From: Parabacteroides sp. | GTDB taxonomy: Bacteria > Bacteroidota > Bacteroidia > Bacteroidales > Tannerellaceae | Length of the DNA stretch: 24,133 bases | NCBI GenBank assembly: GCA_020026285.1 | Contig: JAHHQS010000045.1 | Coordinates: forward strand, 1-24,133 | Direction: 5' to 3' | In this document: positions 1-8,023 of the stretch, in pieces | How positions within the stretch are numbered: position 1 is the first letter of the stretch | Layout: each line of letters opens with the position of its first letter | Translations under genes and position numbers: made by a program | The notes under the pieces: generated by a model | Told to the model about the DNA's origin: nothing | The model's database searches: none | The model's input: the letters and a program-made list of their open reading frames with translations, nothing else

Positions 1-2
1 AG

Positions 3-85
3 TGGGCAGTGATGGATTCGAACCACCGAAGGCGAAAGCCAGCTGAGTTACAGTCAGCCCCATTTGGCCACTCTGGTAACTGCCC
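3..85 (-). tRNA. tRNA-Tyr(GTA)
   Basis: Read on the minus strand this 83-nt segment folds as a class II tRNA. The 7-bp acceptor stem pairs GGGCAGT with ACTGCCC, followed by discriminator A. The anticodon loop CTGTAAC gives GTA (Tyr). There is a long variable arm (GGCTTTCGCC region) and a T arm with TTCGAAT. No CCA is encoded. A -7 box lies 22-29 nt upstream. In Bacteroidota tRNA-Tyr often sits in a tRNA cluster beside tuf, but any further members would lie outside the window. Confidence 0.95.
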
Positions 86-106
86 CTCTTTTTCTCAATT
101 GCACTG

Positions 107-136
107 CAAAGGTACAATTAATTTTTTAACTTGCAA
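107..136 (-). promoter_or_regulatory. Candidate promoter of tRNA-Tyr
   Basis: On the minus strand TACCTTTG at 107-114 matches the Bacteroidota -7 consensus TAnnTTTG. A TTG at 134-136, 19 nt upstream, could be the -33 element. It lies just after the ribH stop codon, so the tRNA can be transcribed independently of ribH. Seen by consensus match only. Confidence 0.6.
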
Positions 137-612
137 GAAAAATCTACCATTTTTATTGCAGTAATTGCAGCTTCATCACCTTTATTTCCATATTTACCAC
201 CTGCACGGTCTTCAGCCTGCTGCATATTATTGGTAGTTAACATACCGAAAATGAAAGGAATATCATACATCAAGTTCAATTCAGTCATACCCTGAGTTAC
301 ACTTGAACAAACATAATCAAAATGTGGAGTATCACCCTGAATTACGCAACCTAAAACGATTACTGCATCCAGATCTTTCTCGTCAACCATTCTTTTTGCA
401 CCAAAAGTCAACTCAAAACTTCCAGGAACGCGTCTTACAACGATGTTTTCAGGTTTAACACCATGTCTTTCCAATGTATTACAAGCGCCTTCAAGCAGCT
501 TTTCAGTAATAACCTTATTCCATTCAGCAACAACGATTCCGATATTCATCTCTGAAGCATCAGGAACGCTGTTAAAATCATAATCTGATAAATTTTGATA
601 AGCTGTAGCCAT
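118..612 (-). CDS. ribH: 6,7-dimethyl-8-ribityllumazine synthase
   Basis: Penultimate step of riboflavin synthesis: condenses 5-amino-6-ribitylaminouracil with 3,4-dihydroxy-2-butanone 4-phosphate in the cytoplasm; family members form large icosahedral or pentameric assemblies. The 164-residue product shows the family landmarks: the AEWN segment (residues 29-32), PGSFE (63-67), the active-site GDTPHFDYV with His97, and the C-terminal [14 protein letters not shown] phosphate-binding segment. Length is typical of the family. The reading frame stays open upstream to an ATG at 651, but those extra 13 residues run into a hairpin and are not family-like, so MATAYQNL at 612 is preferred. It follows the TPR gene on the same strand, separated by 87 nt with a hairpin and a candidate -7 box, so it may be only partly co-transcribed with it. 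Confidence 0.95.
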   Translation of the reverse strand: MATAYQNLSDYDFNSVPDASEMNIGIVVAEWNKVITEKLLEGACNTLERHGVKPENIVVRRVPGSFELTFGAKRMVDEKDLDAVIVLGCVIQGDTPHFDYVCSSVTQGMTELNLMYDIPFIFGMLTTNNMQQAEDRAGGKYGNKGDEAAITAIKMVDFSCKLKN

Positions 613-630
613 ATTGATTTTAATAAGACA

Positions 631-672
631 AGAAGAGGATGCCTCCAACATAAATCAAGGGCATCCTCGTCT
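631..672 (-). terminator. Hairpin between TPR gene and ribH (terminator or ribH leader)
   Basis: A perfect 9-bp GC-rich inverted repeat, GAGGATGCC at 635-643 and GGCATCCTC at 660-668, extends by three more pairs beyond one mismatch. On the minus strand it is followed by a T-rich but interrupted tract. It may terminate the TPR transcript, or sit in the ribH 5' leader, since a -7 box lies upstream at 690-697. Confidence 0.5.
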
Positions 673-689
673 CTTCCATTTAACAATTA

Positions 690-697
690 CAAATTTA
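690..697 (-). promoter_or_regulatory. Candidate -7 box for ribH
   Basis: TAAATTTG on the minus strand matches TAnnTTTG and ends three nt from the stop codon of the upstream TPR gene. If used, the transcript would carry a leader of about 70 nt containing the 631-672 hairpin. No clear -33 element was seen. Confidence 0.35.
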
Positions 698-699
698 TA

Positions 700-1377
700 T
701 TATTTAGCCAATGCCTCTGCACGAGTAATATATTTATCAATCTCTGCAGCTTCCATTGAAGCGAAATATTTTTCTTTAATTTGTTTATAAGATTTCACGG
801 CATCTGAATACTGTTTCAATGATTCATAAGCAACACCGGCTTTCTTTAAATAAATAGGGCTGATGATTTCGTTATCTGCAGCTGCAGCAGCTTTTTCGAA
901 ATAGCTGATACCTTCTTTAACGTTACCTGCATTTACATAACAGTCACCAATCAGACCAACAATAGCAGGAGAAATCATATCATCACTTGCGCTGAATGAT
1001 TTCAACATATCCAAAGCTTTTTCGTTTTCTCCTAATTTAAAATAACAGATACCAGCATAAGCCTTGGCTAAATTACCAGCATCAGTACTGCTATACTGAT
1101 CAGCAATAGCAACAAAACCATCGTAATCGACTCCATTGCCATTCAATGCCAACTGAAATGAATCCTTTGCGAAATATTGTTCGCCCTTAAACATTGCAGC
1201 TGCAGCTTTCTTCTGCTGTGGAGCTAAATAACCTTGCTGATAACCTAAAAATGCACCAACGACAACAACAACAGCCAAGATGCCTAAAATAATTTTCTTT
1301 GAATTGTTTTCAAAGAATAGTTCCGATCTCGAAACAAGTTCTTCTACTTCTACGGTTTCCTTTTCTTTAGTAGCCAT
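700..1377 (-). CDS. TPR-repeat membrane-anchored protein
   Basis: A 225-residue protein of the tetratricopeptide/YfgM-like type common in Bacteroidota; exact function unknown. Residues 1-27 are charged and presumably cytoplasmic. A single hydrophobic helix (about 29-46, ILGILAVVVVVGAFLGY) follows, then a periplasmic-type domain built of TPR-like helices: around 75-130 (AKAYAGICYFKLGENEKAL), 135-165 (IGDCYVNAGNVKEGISYFEKA) and 175-205 (GVAYESLKQYSDAVKSYKQI). Such proteins are usually thought to act as envelope scaffolds or chaperone partners, but nothing here fixes a partner. It is divergent from recF and upstream of ribH. The 5' leader holds a small GC-rich hairpin at 1426-1439. Confidence 0.85.
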   Translation of the reverse strand: MATKEKETVEVEELVSRSELFFENNSKKIILGILAVVVVVGAFLGYQQGYLAPQQKKAAAAMFKGEQYFAKDSFQLALNGNGVDYDGFVAIADQYSSTDAGNLAKAYAGICYFKLGENEKALDMLKSFSASDDMISPAIVGLIGDCYVNAGNVKEGISYFEKAAAAADNEIISPIYLKKAGVAYESLKQYSDAVKSYKQIKEKYFASMEAAEIDKYITRAEALAK

Positions 1378-1488
1378 AATTTATTTATAGTTTTTATTAA
1401 TCTTTTCTAGCTCACAGCGCATTCCGCGCTTCAAAGCGCAAAAGTAGTTTTTTTTAACGACATAATCGATATATATAAGTATATTTTT

Positions 1489-1496
1489 TAATTTTG
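1489..1496 (+). promoter_or_regulatory. Candidate -7 box for recF
   Basis: TAATTTTG matches TAnnTTTG and lies 20 nt before the recF ATG, predicting a very short leader. No good TTTG at -33 was seen. It sits in the 139-nt divergent region shared with the TPR gene, whose own -7 box is not clear (nearest is TACTTTTTG with one extra base, near 1440-1448, minus). Confidence 0.5.
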
Positions 1497-1516
1497 TATG
1501 TATTAAAACGAAATCA

Positions 1517-2614
1517 ATGATACTAGAACAGCTTTCTATTCTGAATTACAAAAATATAGTCCAAGCAGAAATCAGTTTTTCACCCAAAATAAATTGTTTT
1601 TTTGGAAAGAACGGTATGGGTAAAACCAACTTCATGGATGCTATTTATTATCTATCTTTTTGTAAGAGTCATATCAATACTCCCGACAGTCAGATTATCC
1701 GGAATAATGAAGATATGTGTGTGCTTCAAGGGATATATGATTATGATGGCAGAACAGAAGAATTATTCTGCGGTATTCGCCATAAACAACGAAAACAGTT
1801 TAAACGAAACAAAAAGGAATATGGAAAACTTTCCGAACATATCGGACTGCTTCCTTTAGTCATGATTTCGCCTGCCGATACGGAATTAATCCAGGGGGGA
1901 AGTGATGAACGTCGACGTTTTATTGATATGATTATTTCTCAACAGGATAAGAATTATCTCCATTCGCTGATTCAATACAATAAAGCGCTTACTCAACGTA
2001 ACTCTTTATTGAAAACACAATCGAAAGATTTTTCTTTATTCGACGTTCTTGAAATGCAATTATCCATGTATGGAGAACAGATTTTCGCCAAACGTCAGGA
2101 ACTGATTGAAAGACTGAAACCCTTATTCAATCTGTATTATCAACAAATCTGCGATTCGGTAGAGACTGTGAATCTGGAATACATTTCACAATTAGTAGAA
2201 GGCCCTTTAGAAGAAAGGCTAAAGAACAACAGAGAACGAGATTTGATTATCGGATATACGACCAGCGGTATTCATAAAGATGAATTGGAGATGAATCTAG
2301 GTGACCATCTGATTCGTCGAGTCGGTTCTCAAGGTCAGCAAAAGACTTTTCTTATTGCTTTAAAATTAGCTCAGTATTCTTTATTGATAGAACAAGGACA
2401 AACAACACCAATTCTATTATTAGATGACATATTTGATAAACTGGATGCTCAGCGTGTAGCTCAGATTATAAAGCTGGTGAGTGAAGAGAAATTCGGACAA
2501 ATATTTATTACTGATACCAATCGAAAATATCTGGATGAGATATTGGAAACTATAAATCATGACTATGCCCTATTTGAAGTAGAACAGGGATATATACAAC
2601 CACTTAAAGAATAA
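1517..2614 (+). CDS. recF: DNA replication and repair protein RecF
   Basis: SMC/ABC-type ATPase that, with RecO and RecR, helps load RecA onto gapped single-stranded DNA. The 365-residue length is typical. The Walker A loop is GKNGMGKT (residues 30-37), the ABC-like signature is GSQGQQK (270-276), and the Walker B is ILLLDD (299-304), followed by the FDKLD D-loop. The N-terminal MILEQLSILNYKNI is the usual RecF start. It is five nt upstream of the dciA-like gene, so the two are probably co-transcribed. A recF-DUF721 pairing is common, but here gyrB and dnaN are not adjacent. Confidence 0.96.
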   Translation: MILEQLSILNYKNIVQAEISFSPKINCFFGKNGMGKTNFMDAIYYLSFCKSHINTPDSQIIRNNEDMCVLQGIYDYDGRTEELFCGIRHKQRKQFKRNKKEYGKLSEHIGLLPLVMISPADTELIQGGSDERRRFIDMIISQQDKNYLHSLIQYNKALTQRNSLLKTQSKDFSLFDVLEMQLSMYGEQIFAKRQELIERLKPLFNLYYQQICDSVETVNLEYISQLVEGPLEERLKNNRERDLIIGYTTSGIHKDELEMNLGDHLIRRVGSQGQQKTFLIALKLAQYSLLIEQGQTTPILLLDDIFDKLDAQRVAQIIKLVSEEKFGQIFITDTNRKYLDEILETINHDYALFEVEQGYIQPLKE

Positions 2615-2619
2615 AATAG

Positions 2620-2916
2620 ATGAGAAGAACAAATGTACAACCAATTAGTGCTATTCTTAGAGACTTCTTTGAGGATAACACCGAAATCTATGAAAAAATT
2701 ATTGAGGTCAGCATTCGTCGTGCCTGGGAAAAGCTTCTAGGTCCCGTTATGGCCGAAAAATACACCAAAAACATTTACGTTAGAGACAGAGTTCTTTACG
2801 TATATATCAATTCCTCCGTATTACGATCAGAATTACTGCTTAACAAGGAAAATGTCATGAACAGCATCAATAAGGAAATCAACAGAGGGTATCTTTTGGA
2901 TATGGTTATCCGATAA
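2620..2916 (+). CDS. dciA: DciA-like (DUF721) protein
   Basis: A small 98-residue DUF721-family protein. Members of the family (DciA) interact with the replicative helicase DnaB and are the presumed helicase loader or operator in bacteria lacking DnaC/DnaI. The characteristic RAWEKLLGPVMAEKYT segment (about 34-49) and the following strand with VLYVYINSSVLRSELLLNK (about 64-82) match the KH-like fold of the family. Position directly after recF supports the assignment. Its 3' end overlaps the convergent cyclo-ligase gene by 11 bp, with no terminator hairpin between them. Confidence 0.85.
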   Translation: MRRTNVQPISAILRDFFEDNTEIYEKIIEVSIRRAWEKLLGPVMAEKYTKNIYVRDRVLYVYINSSVLRSELLLNKENVMNSINKEINRGYLLDMVIR

Positions 2917-3463
2917 CCTCCTGCTCTGTTATTAACAGATCCATTTTTTTATCAAAAGGCTCAACAGGGATCTGTTCTCTTAATTGGAAAGAATAGCAGA
3001 TTCCTATTTTAGGAACCGGCAAAGTAGATAACAATCGATCATAAAAGCCTCTTCCCCGCCCCATTCTGTTCAATTGTCTGTCAAAAGCCACACCTGGAAC
3101 TATAATCAAATCAATATCATCCTCTATTGAAACAGATTCGGAAGTAATAACAGGTTCTAATATTCCAAAAGCACCAGACTGAACAGAATCAGGTCCTGTA
3201 TACGGCAATAACAACAAATCATCGCCTTGGACTACCGGAAGAGCAATTGTCTTTTCCTTATACCACTTTTCAATAAACGAACAGGTTTGTACTTCACCCG
3301 GCAATGCATGATAGCAGGCAACTGAATGAGCCTGCCGGAACAACTCGGTTTGTTCCAACAGGCTCATTACTTGTTCCGACCACTCATTGAGCTGAGCAAT
3401 CGGATATTGTTTTTTCTGTAAGGCAATCTCTCGCCTCAAGCGTTTTTTTTCTTCAACTTTCAT
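2906..3463 (-). CDS. 5-formyltetrahydrofolate cyclo-ligase
   Basis: ATP-dependent conversion of 5-formyl-THF to 5,10-methenyl-THF, which returns a storage or inhibitory folate to the one-carbon pool. This 185-residue protein has the basic N-terminal helix (MKVEEKKRLRREIALQKKQ), a central phosphate/folate region (CYHALPGEVQT, about 50-60), and the C-terminal signature VPGVAFDRQLNRMGRGRGFY followed by DR, where the Gly/Arg-rich loop binds ATP. It begins one nt after the stop of the S41 peptidase gene, so it is the last gene of the operon with dCMP deaminase and the peptidase. Known bacterial names are ygfA/fau. Confidence 0.92.
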   Translation of the reverse strand: MKVEEKKRLRREIALQKKQYPIAQLNEWSEQVMSLLEQTELFRQAHSVACYHALPGEVQTCSFIEKWYKEKTIALPVVQGDDLLLLPYTGPDSVQSGAFGILEPVITSESVSIEDDIDLIIVPGVAFDRQLNRMGRGRGFYDRLLSTLPVPKIGICYSFQLREQIPVEPFDKKMDLLITEQEVIG

Positions 3464-3464
3464 T

Positions 3465-5108
3465 TTATTGTTTCATAGCTTCATCCAGAGTTCGCATCGG
3501 ATTGGATTTTCCGGCCTGCAATACCTGAACAGCTTTATCAATCGTCACATCATCATCGAAGAAGACAGGATAAAAACCTTCATCATCGAAGAAATTACGG
3601 ATAATATAAGCCTGTAATTGTCTTTCTATCAATTTATGCGAAATAGAAATCAAATACGGACGTTTTCTGATGCCTTCCTTTACAGCATAATTTGCAAAAT
3701 TATTTACCAGAGGCTGCTGTTTCAAGTATTCCCAAAGTTCTTTATAATCCTTGAAAGCAGAGAACTTATCTTTATTCTTATCTGAATATTCCAATGCGTA
3801 TTTATATAAGACACCAGAATTGATTACACTTGAGAAATAAGAAGTCACACCGCTTGTATCTCTCGGAATAAAGATATCCGGCATGATACCTCCCCCTCCA
3901 TAAACAATTCTTCCTGAAACGGTTTCATACTTCAAAGAATCATCCAGCTTGATACTGTCTGCCGAATAGAACTCTCCATGAAGATAACGGTTATAAATAT
4001 CCTGATCGTAACCTTCTGAATCGCCTAAAGTATATTGTTTCTGAATACAACGACCAGACGGAGTATAATAACGGGCTACAGTCAGACGGATTTCAGATCC
4101 ATCGTTCAAACGAATTGGAGACTGAACCAAGCCTTTACCATAAGTACGACGACCAATAATTAATCCTCTGTCATTATCCTGAATGGCTCCTGAAACAATT
4201 TCACTGGCAGAAGCAGAGATTTCGTCCGTCAATATAACAACCGGATTTTCCTTACAAGTTCCTGTACCATTGGCAAATGATTCAAAGCGAGGAAAAGCCT
4301 TACCTTCAGCATAAACGATTAATCGTCCTTCCGGCATAAACTCGTTGACCATATTGATAGCGGCATCCATGTAACCACCTGTATTCTCACGCAAATCAAT
4401 GATAAATTTATCACAGCTCTCCTGTTTCAACATAGCAATAGCTGTAATAAATTCATTGTAAGTTGTTCTACCGAATTTACTTACACGAATATAACCAATG
4501 CCATCTTCTATTTCGTAAGCAACATCGACAGTCTTCAATGGGACATCTCCACGAGTCACTTCCACCTGTAGTAATTCAGGATTATTATTACGTTTGATAC
4601 CTAACCTGACAGTACTGTTTTTAGCACCACGCAGCATCTTCATCACTTTATCACGACTTGTCTTGTTGCCAGAATAAACAGTATCATTAATTGTAACAAT
4701 TCTATCGAAAGCCTGTAATCCGGCTTTTTCAGAAGGTCCACCCGGAACGACATTGATCACCAATATCGTATCCAACTGCATATTGAAAGAAACACCAATT
4801 CCACTGAAAGAACCTTCCAGATCTTCAGATACGGCAGCAACATCTTTTGCTGTGATATAAACCGAATGCGGATCCAGTTCTTTAAAAACTTTCGGAATAA
4901 CATCTTCCACCAATTTTGCCATATCAACTGTATCGACGTACTGATTTTCGATAACATTCAATATTGCATCAATTTTTTGATTGTGCGGAAACGAATTCTT
5001 TTCAAGATAACTAGAACGCCAGTAGAAATTACCCCAGAAGATTCCAAACGCAATACTGGCTGCTATAATAACGGGCAACCAAATAATCAACCGCTTATTT
5101 TTGTCCAT
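3465..5108 (-). CDS. S41 C-terminal processing peptidase (CtpA/Prc-like)
   Basis: Periplasmic, membrane-anchored serine protease of the C-terminal processing family; substrates here are unknown. The 547-residue protein has an N-terminal signal-anchor (about 7-25, IIWLPVIIAASIAFGIFWG), an N-terminal helical segment, a PDZ domain (about 90-170, including FSGIGVSFNM and GPSEKAGLQAFDRI), then the S41 catalytic core. The core contains SASASEIVSG with Ser300 as probable nucleophile and Lys325 in TYGKG as general base; the 25-residue Ser-Lys spacing matches Prc and algal CtpA. A C-terminal extension of about 130 residues after the core is usual for Bacteroidota. It starts 11 nt after the dCMP deaminase stop, in the same operon. 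Confidence 0.93.
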   Translation of the reverse strand: MDKNKRLIIWLPVIIAASIAFGIFWGNFYWRSSYLEKNSFPHNQKIDAILNVIENQYVDTVDMAKLVEDVIPKVFKELDPHSVYITAKDVAAVSEDLEGSFSGIGVSFNMQLDTILVINVVPGGPSEKAGLQAFDRIVTINDTVYSGNKTSRDKVMKMLRGAKNSTVRLGIKRNNNPELLQVEVTRGDVPLKTVDVAYEIEDGIGYIRVSKFGRTTYNEFITAIAMLKQESCDKFIIDLRENTGGYMDAAINMVNEFMPEGRLIVYAEGKAFPRFESFANGTGTCKENPVVILTDEISASASEIVSGAIQDNDRGLIIGRRTYGKGLVQSPIRLNDGSEIRLTVARYYTPSGRCIQKQYTLGDSEGYDQDIYNRYLHGEFYSADSIKLDDSLKYETVSGRIVYGGGGIMPDIFIPRDTSGVTSYFSSVINSGVLYKYALEYSDKNKDKFSAFKDYKELWEYLKQQPLVNNFANYAVKEGIRKRPYLISISHKLIERQLQAYIIRNFFDDEGFYPVFFDDDVTIDKAVQVLQAGKSNPMRTLDEAMKQ

Positions 5109-5119
5109 AAAACGTTTTT

Positions 5120-5554
5120 TTATTCATTTAAGTCTATATAATCTACTTGTATGTTTGCTTTTTTCAACAAATCACAACCTTCCTCCGTCCGATATTTTTC
5201 AGAATAAACAACACGAACAATTCCTGATTGTATAATTAATTTGGCACATTCAATACAAGGAGCTGAAGTAACATAAATAGTTGCTCCTCTACTGCTATTG
5301 GAAGATGCTGCGACTTTAGTAATAGCATTAGCTTCGGCATGAAGCACATAAGGCCAGGTCACATTGTTTTCATCCTCACATACATTTTCAAAACCGGAAG
5401 GTGTTCCGTTATATCCGTCGGATATAATCATTTTGTCTTTTACAACCAAAGCACCAACCTGTCTTCTCTTACAATATGAGTTTTCCGCCCAGATAGCAGC
5501 CATACGCAAATAGCGTTTGTCCAACTCATATTGTTTATCCGTCTTACTACTCAT
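5120..5554 (-). CDS. dCMP deaminase (ComEB/DctD family)
   Basis: Zinc-dependent deamination of dCMP to dUMP, feeding thymidylate synthesis. The 144-residue protein shows the cytidine/deoxycytidylate deaminase core: HAEANAI with zinc ligand His72 and catalytic Glu74, then SAPCIECA with zinc ligands Cys100 and Cys103. The SDGYNGTPSGFENV segment (about 45-58) is typical of dCMP deaminases and binds substrate phosphate. It is first in the operon with the S41 peptidase and 5-formyl-THF cyclo-ligase; the folate enzyme is metabolically linked through thymidylate synthesis. Confidence 0.93.
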   Translation of the reverse strand: MSSKTDKQYELDKRYLRMAAIWAENSYCKRRQVGALVVKDKMIISDGYNGTPSGFENVCEDENNVTWPYVLHAEANAITKVAASSNSSRGATIYVTSAPCIECAKLIIQSGIVRVVYSEKYRTEEGCDLLKKANIQVDYIDLNE

Positions 5555-5571
5555 TATTATGTTTCTTTATT

Positions 5572-5609
5572 AAAAAGGCGTACCCCGACAATTGTACGGG
5601 CACGCCTTT
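5572..5609 (-). terminator. Intrinsic terminator after dcp
   Basis: GGCGT (5577-5581) pairs with ACGCC (5602-5606), and CCC pairs with GGG inside after one mismatch. On the minus strand the stem is followed by TTTTT, giving a canonical terminator for dcp about 70 nt after its stop. It also lies in the gap before the dCMP deaminase gene. Confidence 0.75.
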
Positions 5610-5638
5610 CAGGTTTAATTCCCGTATTAATTAAGATA

Positions 5639-5646
5639 CAAAAATA
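5639..5646 (-). promoter_or_regulatory. Candidate -7 box upstream of dCMP deaminase operon
   Basis: TATTTTTG on the minus strand matches TAnnTTTG, 85 nt before the dCMP deaminase ATG. If real, its transcript would begin before the 5572-5609 terminator, making that hairpin an attenuator for the operon. This is a consensus match only, in AT-rich DNA. Confidence 0.3.
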
Positions 5647-5679
5647 GTCATTTTGCCTTAACTACTACGACTTTATACT

Positions 5680-7731
5680 TTATTTTTTAATTCCGTTCCT
5701 AATTAGTAAAGCATCAATGGTTGGTTCCTGTCCGCGAAAACGTCTGTAAAGTATAGCTGGATCTTCAGTACCTCCCTTTGTCAAGATATTTTCATAGAAT
5801 GATTTGGCAACCTCCTTATTGAAGATACCCTTCTCCTTAAAGAGAGAAAACGCGTCTGCATCAAGTACTTCCGCCCACTTATAACCATAATATCCGGCAG
5901 CATAGCCTCCGGCAAAAAGATGTCCGAAGTTCGTACTCATACATGCTTCTGGAACTTCCGGAAGAACGGATGCTTTAGCCCAGGCTTTCTTTTCGAATGA
6001 AATGACATCACCTTCGAATGGTTCTTCGATAGTATGCCAGGCCATATCCAACAAGCCGAAACTTACCTGGCGACAGCAAGCATAACCAGTGTTGAAATTA
6101 GATACATCTATCAGTTTCTGAATCAGATCCTGTGGAATCTTCTCGCCTGTTTCATAATGAACAGCTATCTGATCCAGATATTCCTTCTGTGTCAGGAAGT
6201 TTTCCATAATCTGTGATGGTAATTCCACAAAGTCCTGAAATACATTTGTACCCGACAGAGATTCATATTTACATTCCGAACAGATTCCATGCAAGGCATG
6301 ACCAAACTCATGCAGGAAAGTTTCCACCTCATCGAATGTTAACAGGGAAGGTTTGGTTCCTGTCGGACGGGTAAAGTTCATCACGATAATGATATGCGGA
6401 CGAACATCCTTTCCTTCGGCATCGTGGTACTGAGAACTGATACCATTCATCCAGGCTCCCGACTGTTTTCCATCGCGTGGGAAAAAGTCTGTGTATAATA
6501 TTGCCTTATATTTTCCTTCGGCATCATATACTTCGTAGGCTTTCACTTCCGGATCATAAACAGGTATCTGATCATTTTCCTTAAAAGTCAGACCATACAA
6601 TTGAGTTGCCAATCCGAAAACACCCTTCTTTACATTTTCCAGTTGGAAATAAGGACGAGTCATTTCATCATTCACTTTGAAACGAATATCCTTCAGTTTT
6701 TCTGAATAATAACTCCAGTCCCAAGGCATCAGCTTCAGATTCTGATTTTCTTTTCCGATAGCAAAACCTTGAACGGCATTGTATTCATTGATCGCCACCG
6801 GTTTATAAGCATCCAATAACTGATTCAACAGATTATATACGTTATCTGCGTTCTTCGCCATCTTGCTTGATAATTCCGAAGCTGCATAATTCTGGAATCC
6901 CATCAGTTTGGCCAAAGCCAGACGACCATTCACCAGTTTACGAACAATTTCCTTGTTATCATATTCATCTCCTTTGTTTCCGATGCTGTTATAAGCACGA
7001 TACATCTTTTCTCTCAATTCTCGAGAATCGGCATATCGCATAAAAGGCACATAACTTGGAGCATCCAAGGTAAACAACCAGCCTTTCTTTCCTTTTGTTT
7101 CGGCCTGATGGGCAGCTGCTTCACGAATACTTTCCGGCAGACCGGCAATATCCTTTTCGTCTGTCAGAAGCATTGCAAAACGATGCTTGTCTTTCAGACT
7201 ATTCTGATCGAACTGCAAAGAAAGCAGACTCAACTCGGTACTCAGCTTGCGATAGGTTTCCTTATCGGCTTCATTCAAGTTGGCACCTCTTTCCTTAAAA
7301 GCACGGAATGTTTCAGTCAACAAGCGATCGTCTTCGGTAGACAGATTCAACGACTGACGCTGATTATAAACACTCTCCACACGTTTGAACAGTTTCTCGT
7401 TCAGATAAATATTATTCGAACTTTCTGTCAGATCCGGAGATATTCGTTGAGAGATTTCCATCATCTCATCGTTCGCATTAGCACTCAGCACATTGAAAAA
7501 GGCACCACTCACACGACTCAATAATTCACCTGCACGATCCAAAGCCACAATGGTATTATCAAAAGTAGCAGGATCGTTATTATTTGCAATATTCTCAACA
7601 TCCGCATTCAATTCAGCAATACCTTTTTTGAATGCCGGCTCATAATGCTCCGTCTTGATCTGATCGAAAGGAGTTGTTTCAAACGGAGTATTGTACTTAC
7701 TAAAAAACGGATTTATTTCTGTCTGCATCAT
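5680..7731 (-). CDS. dcp: M3 family oligopeptidase / peptidyl-dipeptidase Dcp
   Basis: Zinc metallopeptidase that cleaves short peptides, typically releasing C-terminal dipeptides. At 683 residues it matches the usual Dcp/OpdA length. The HEFGH motif gives zinc ligands His474 and His478 with catalytic Glu475; Glu503 in the FVELPSQIMENF segment is the expected third ligand. The N-terminal sequence NPFFSKYNTPFETTPFDQI is typical of the family. No signal peptide is visible, so it is probably cytoplasmic. The start is either of two adjacent ATGs (7731 or 7728). It is monocistronic, with a terminator at 5572-5609 and a candidate promoter at 7815-7822. Confidence 0.95.
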   Translation of the reverse strand: MMQTEINPFFSKYNTPFETTPFDQIKTEHYEPAFKKGIAELNADVENIANNNDPATFDNTIVALDRAGELLSRVSGAFFNVLSANANDEMMEISQRISPDLTESSNNIYLNEKLFKRVESVYNQRQSLNLSTEDDRLLTETFRAFKERGANLNEADKETYRKLSTELSLLSLQFDQNSLKDKHRFAMLLTDEKDIAGLPESIREAAAHQAETKGKKGWLFTLDAPSYVPFMRYADSRELREKMYRAYNSIGNKGDEYDNKEIVRKLVNGRLALAKLMGFQNYAASELSSKMAKNADNVYNLLNQLLDAYKPVAINEYNAVQGFAIGKENQNLKLMPWDWSYYSEKLKDIRFKVNDEMTRPYFQLENVKKGVFGLATQLYGLTFKENDQIPVYDPEVKAYEVYDAEGKYKAILYTDFFPRDGKQSGAWMNGISSQYHDAEGKDVRPHIIIVMNFTRPTGTKPSLLTFDEVETFLHEFGHALHGICSECKYESLSGTNVFQDFVELPSQIMENFLTQKEYLDQIAVHYETGEKIPQDLIQKLIDVSNFNTGYACCRQVSFGLLDMAWHTIEEPFEGDVISFEKKAWAKASVLPEVPEACMSTNFGHLFAGGYAAGYYGYKWAEVLDADAFSLFKEKGIFNKEVAKSFYENILTKGGTEDPAILYRRFRGQEPTIDALLIRNGIKK

Positions 7732-7761
7732 AAATTTTAAGACTTAAATATAAAAGTAAAC

Positions 7762-7782
7762 TGACATCGGATAAAGATGTCA
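7762..7782 (-). promoter_or_regulatory. Hairpin in dcp 5' leader
   Basis: A perfect 7-bp inverted repeat, TGACATC (7762-7768) and GATGTCA (7776-7782), lies between the candidate dcp promoter and its start codon, about 31 nt before the ATG. It may affect translation or mRNA stability; nothing identifies a ligand or regulator. Confidence 0.3.
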
Positions 7783-7814
7783 TCCATTCACTTTCTTGTA
7801 ATATAACAATCATG

Positions 7815-7822
7815 CAAATATA
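7815..7822 (-). promoter_or_regulatory. Candidate -7 box for dcp
   Basis: TATATTTG on the minus strand matches TAnnTTTG, predicting a leader of about 75 nt that contains the 7762-7782 hairpin. The three phased palindromes at 7867-7928 lie 45-106 nt further upstream, a suitable place for an upstream operator. Confidence 0.5.
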
Positions 7823-7866
7823 AGGTTTTATGGGAAGAATAAACTCATGAAAAGTAGATACATCGA

Positions 7867-7928
7867 GTTTCATAGTATTGGAACTTTAGTTTCATTGCAT
7901 TGAAACTTTTGTTTCATCGTATTGAAAC
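7867..7928. repeat. Three palindromic repeats with exact 22-bp period
   Basis: Three 18-nt units (7867-7884, 7889-7906, 7911-7928) share the form GTTTCATnGnATTGAAAC (first copy has GGAAC at the end). Each is an imperfect palindrome with arms GTTTCA and TGAAAC, and units are separated by 4 nt. The 22-bp period is close to two helical turns, as in multi-site operators. The array lies in the otherwise gene-poor 545-nt region between dcp and yoeB. Confidence 0.8.
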
Positions 7929-8023
7929 ACTAAAAAGGTCGGAAGGTTTGAAATATTTTTCTCATTTTTTAACGAAAACATATCATATATCTATGATTGT
8001 TAGCTATAACAAAAAATCAAATA

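Noticed and set aside
613..699. FMN riboswitch upstream of ribH
   Set aside because: Only 87 nt with a single stem; the conserved six-helix FMN element is not there.
7108..7524. 138-residue plus-strand frame opposite dcp
   Set aside because: It is antisense to a well-conserved metallopeptidase, has no family features and no promoter or start context.
7867..7928. CRISPR-like array, because repeats end in ATTGAAAC as many CRISPR repeats do
   Set aside because: Units are only 18 nt with 4-nt spacers, there are three copies, and no cas genes are present.
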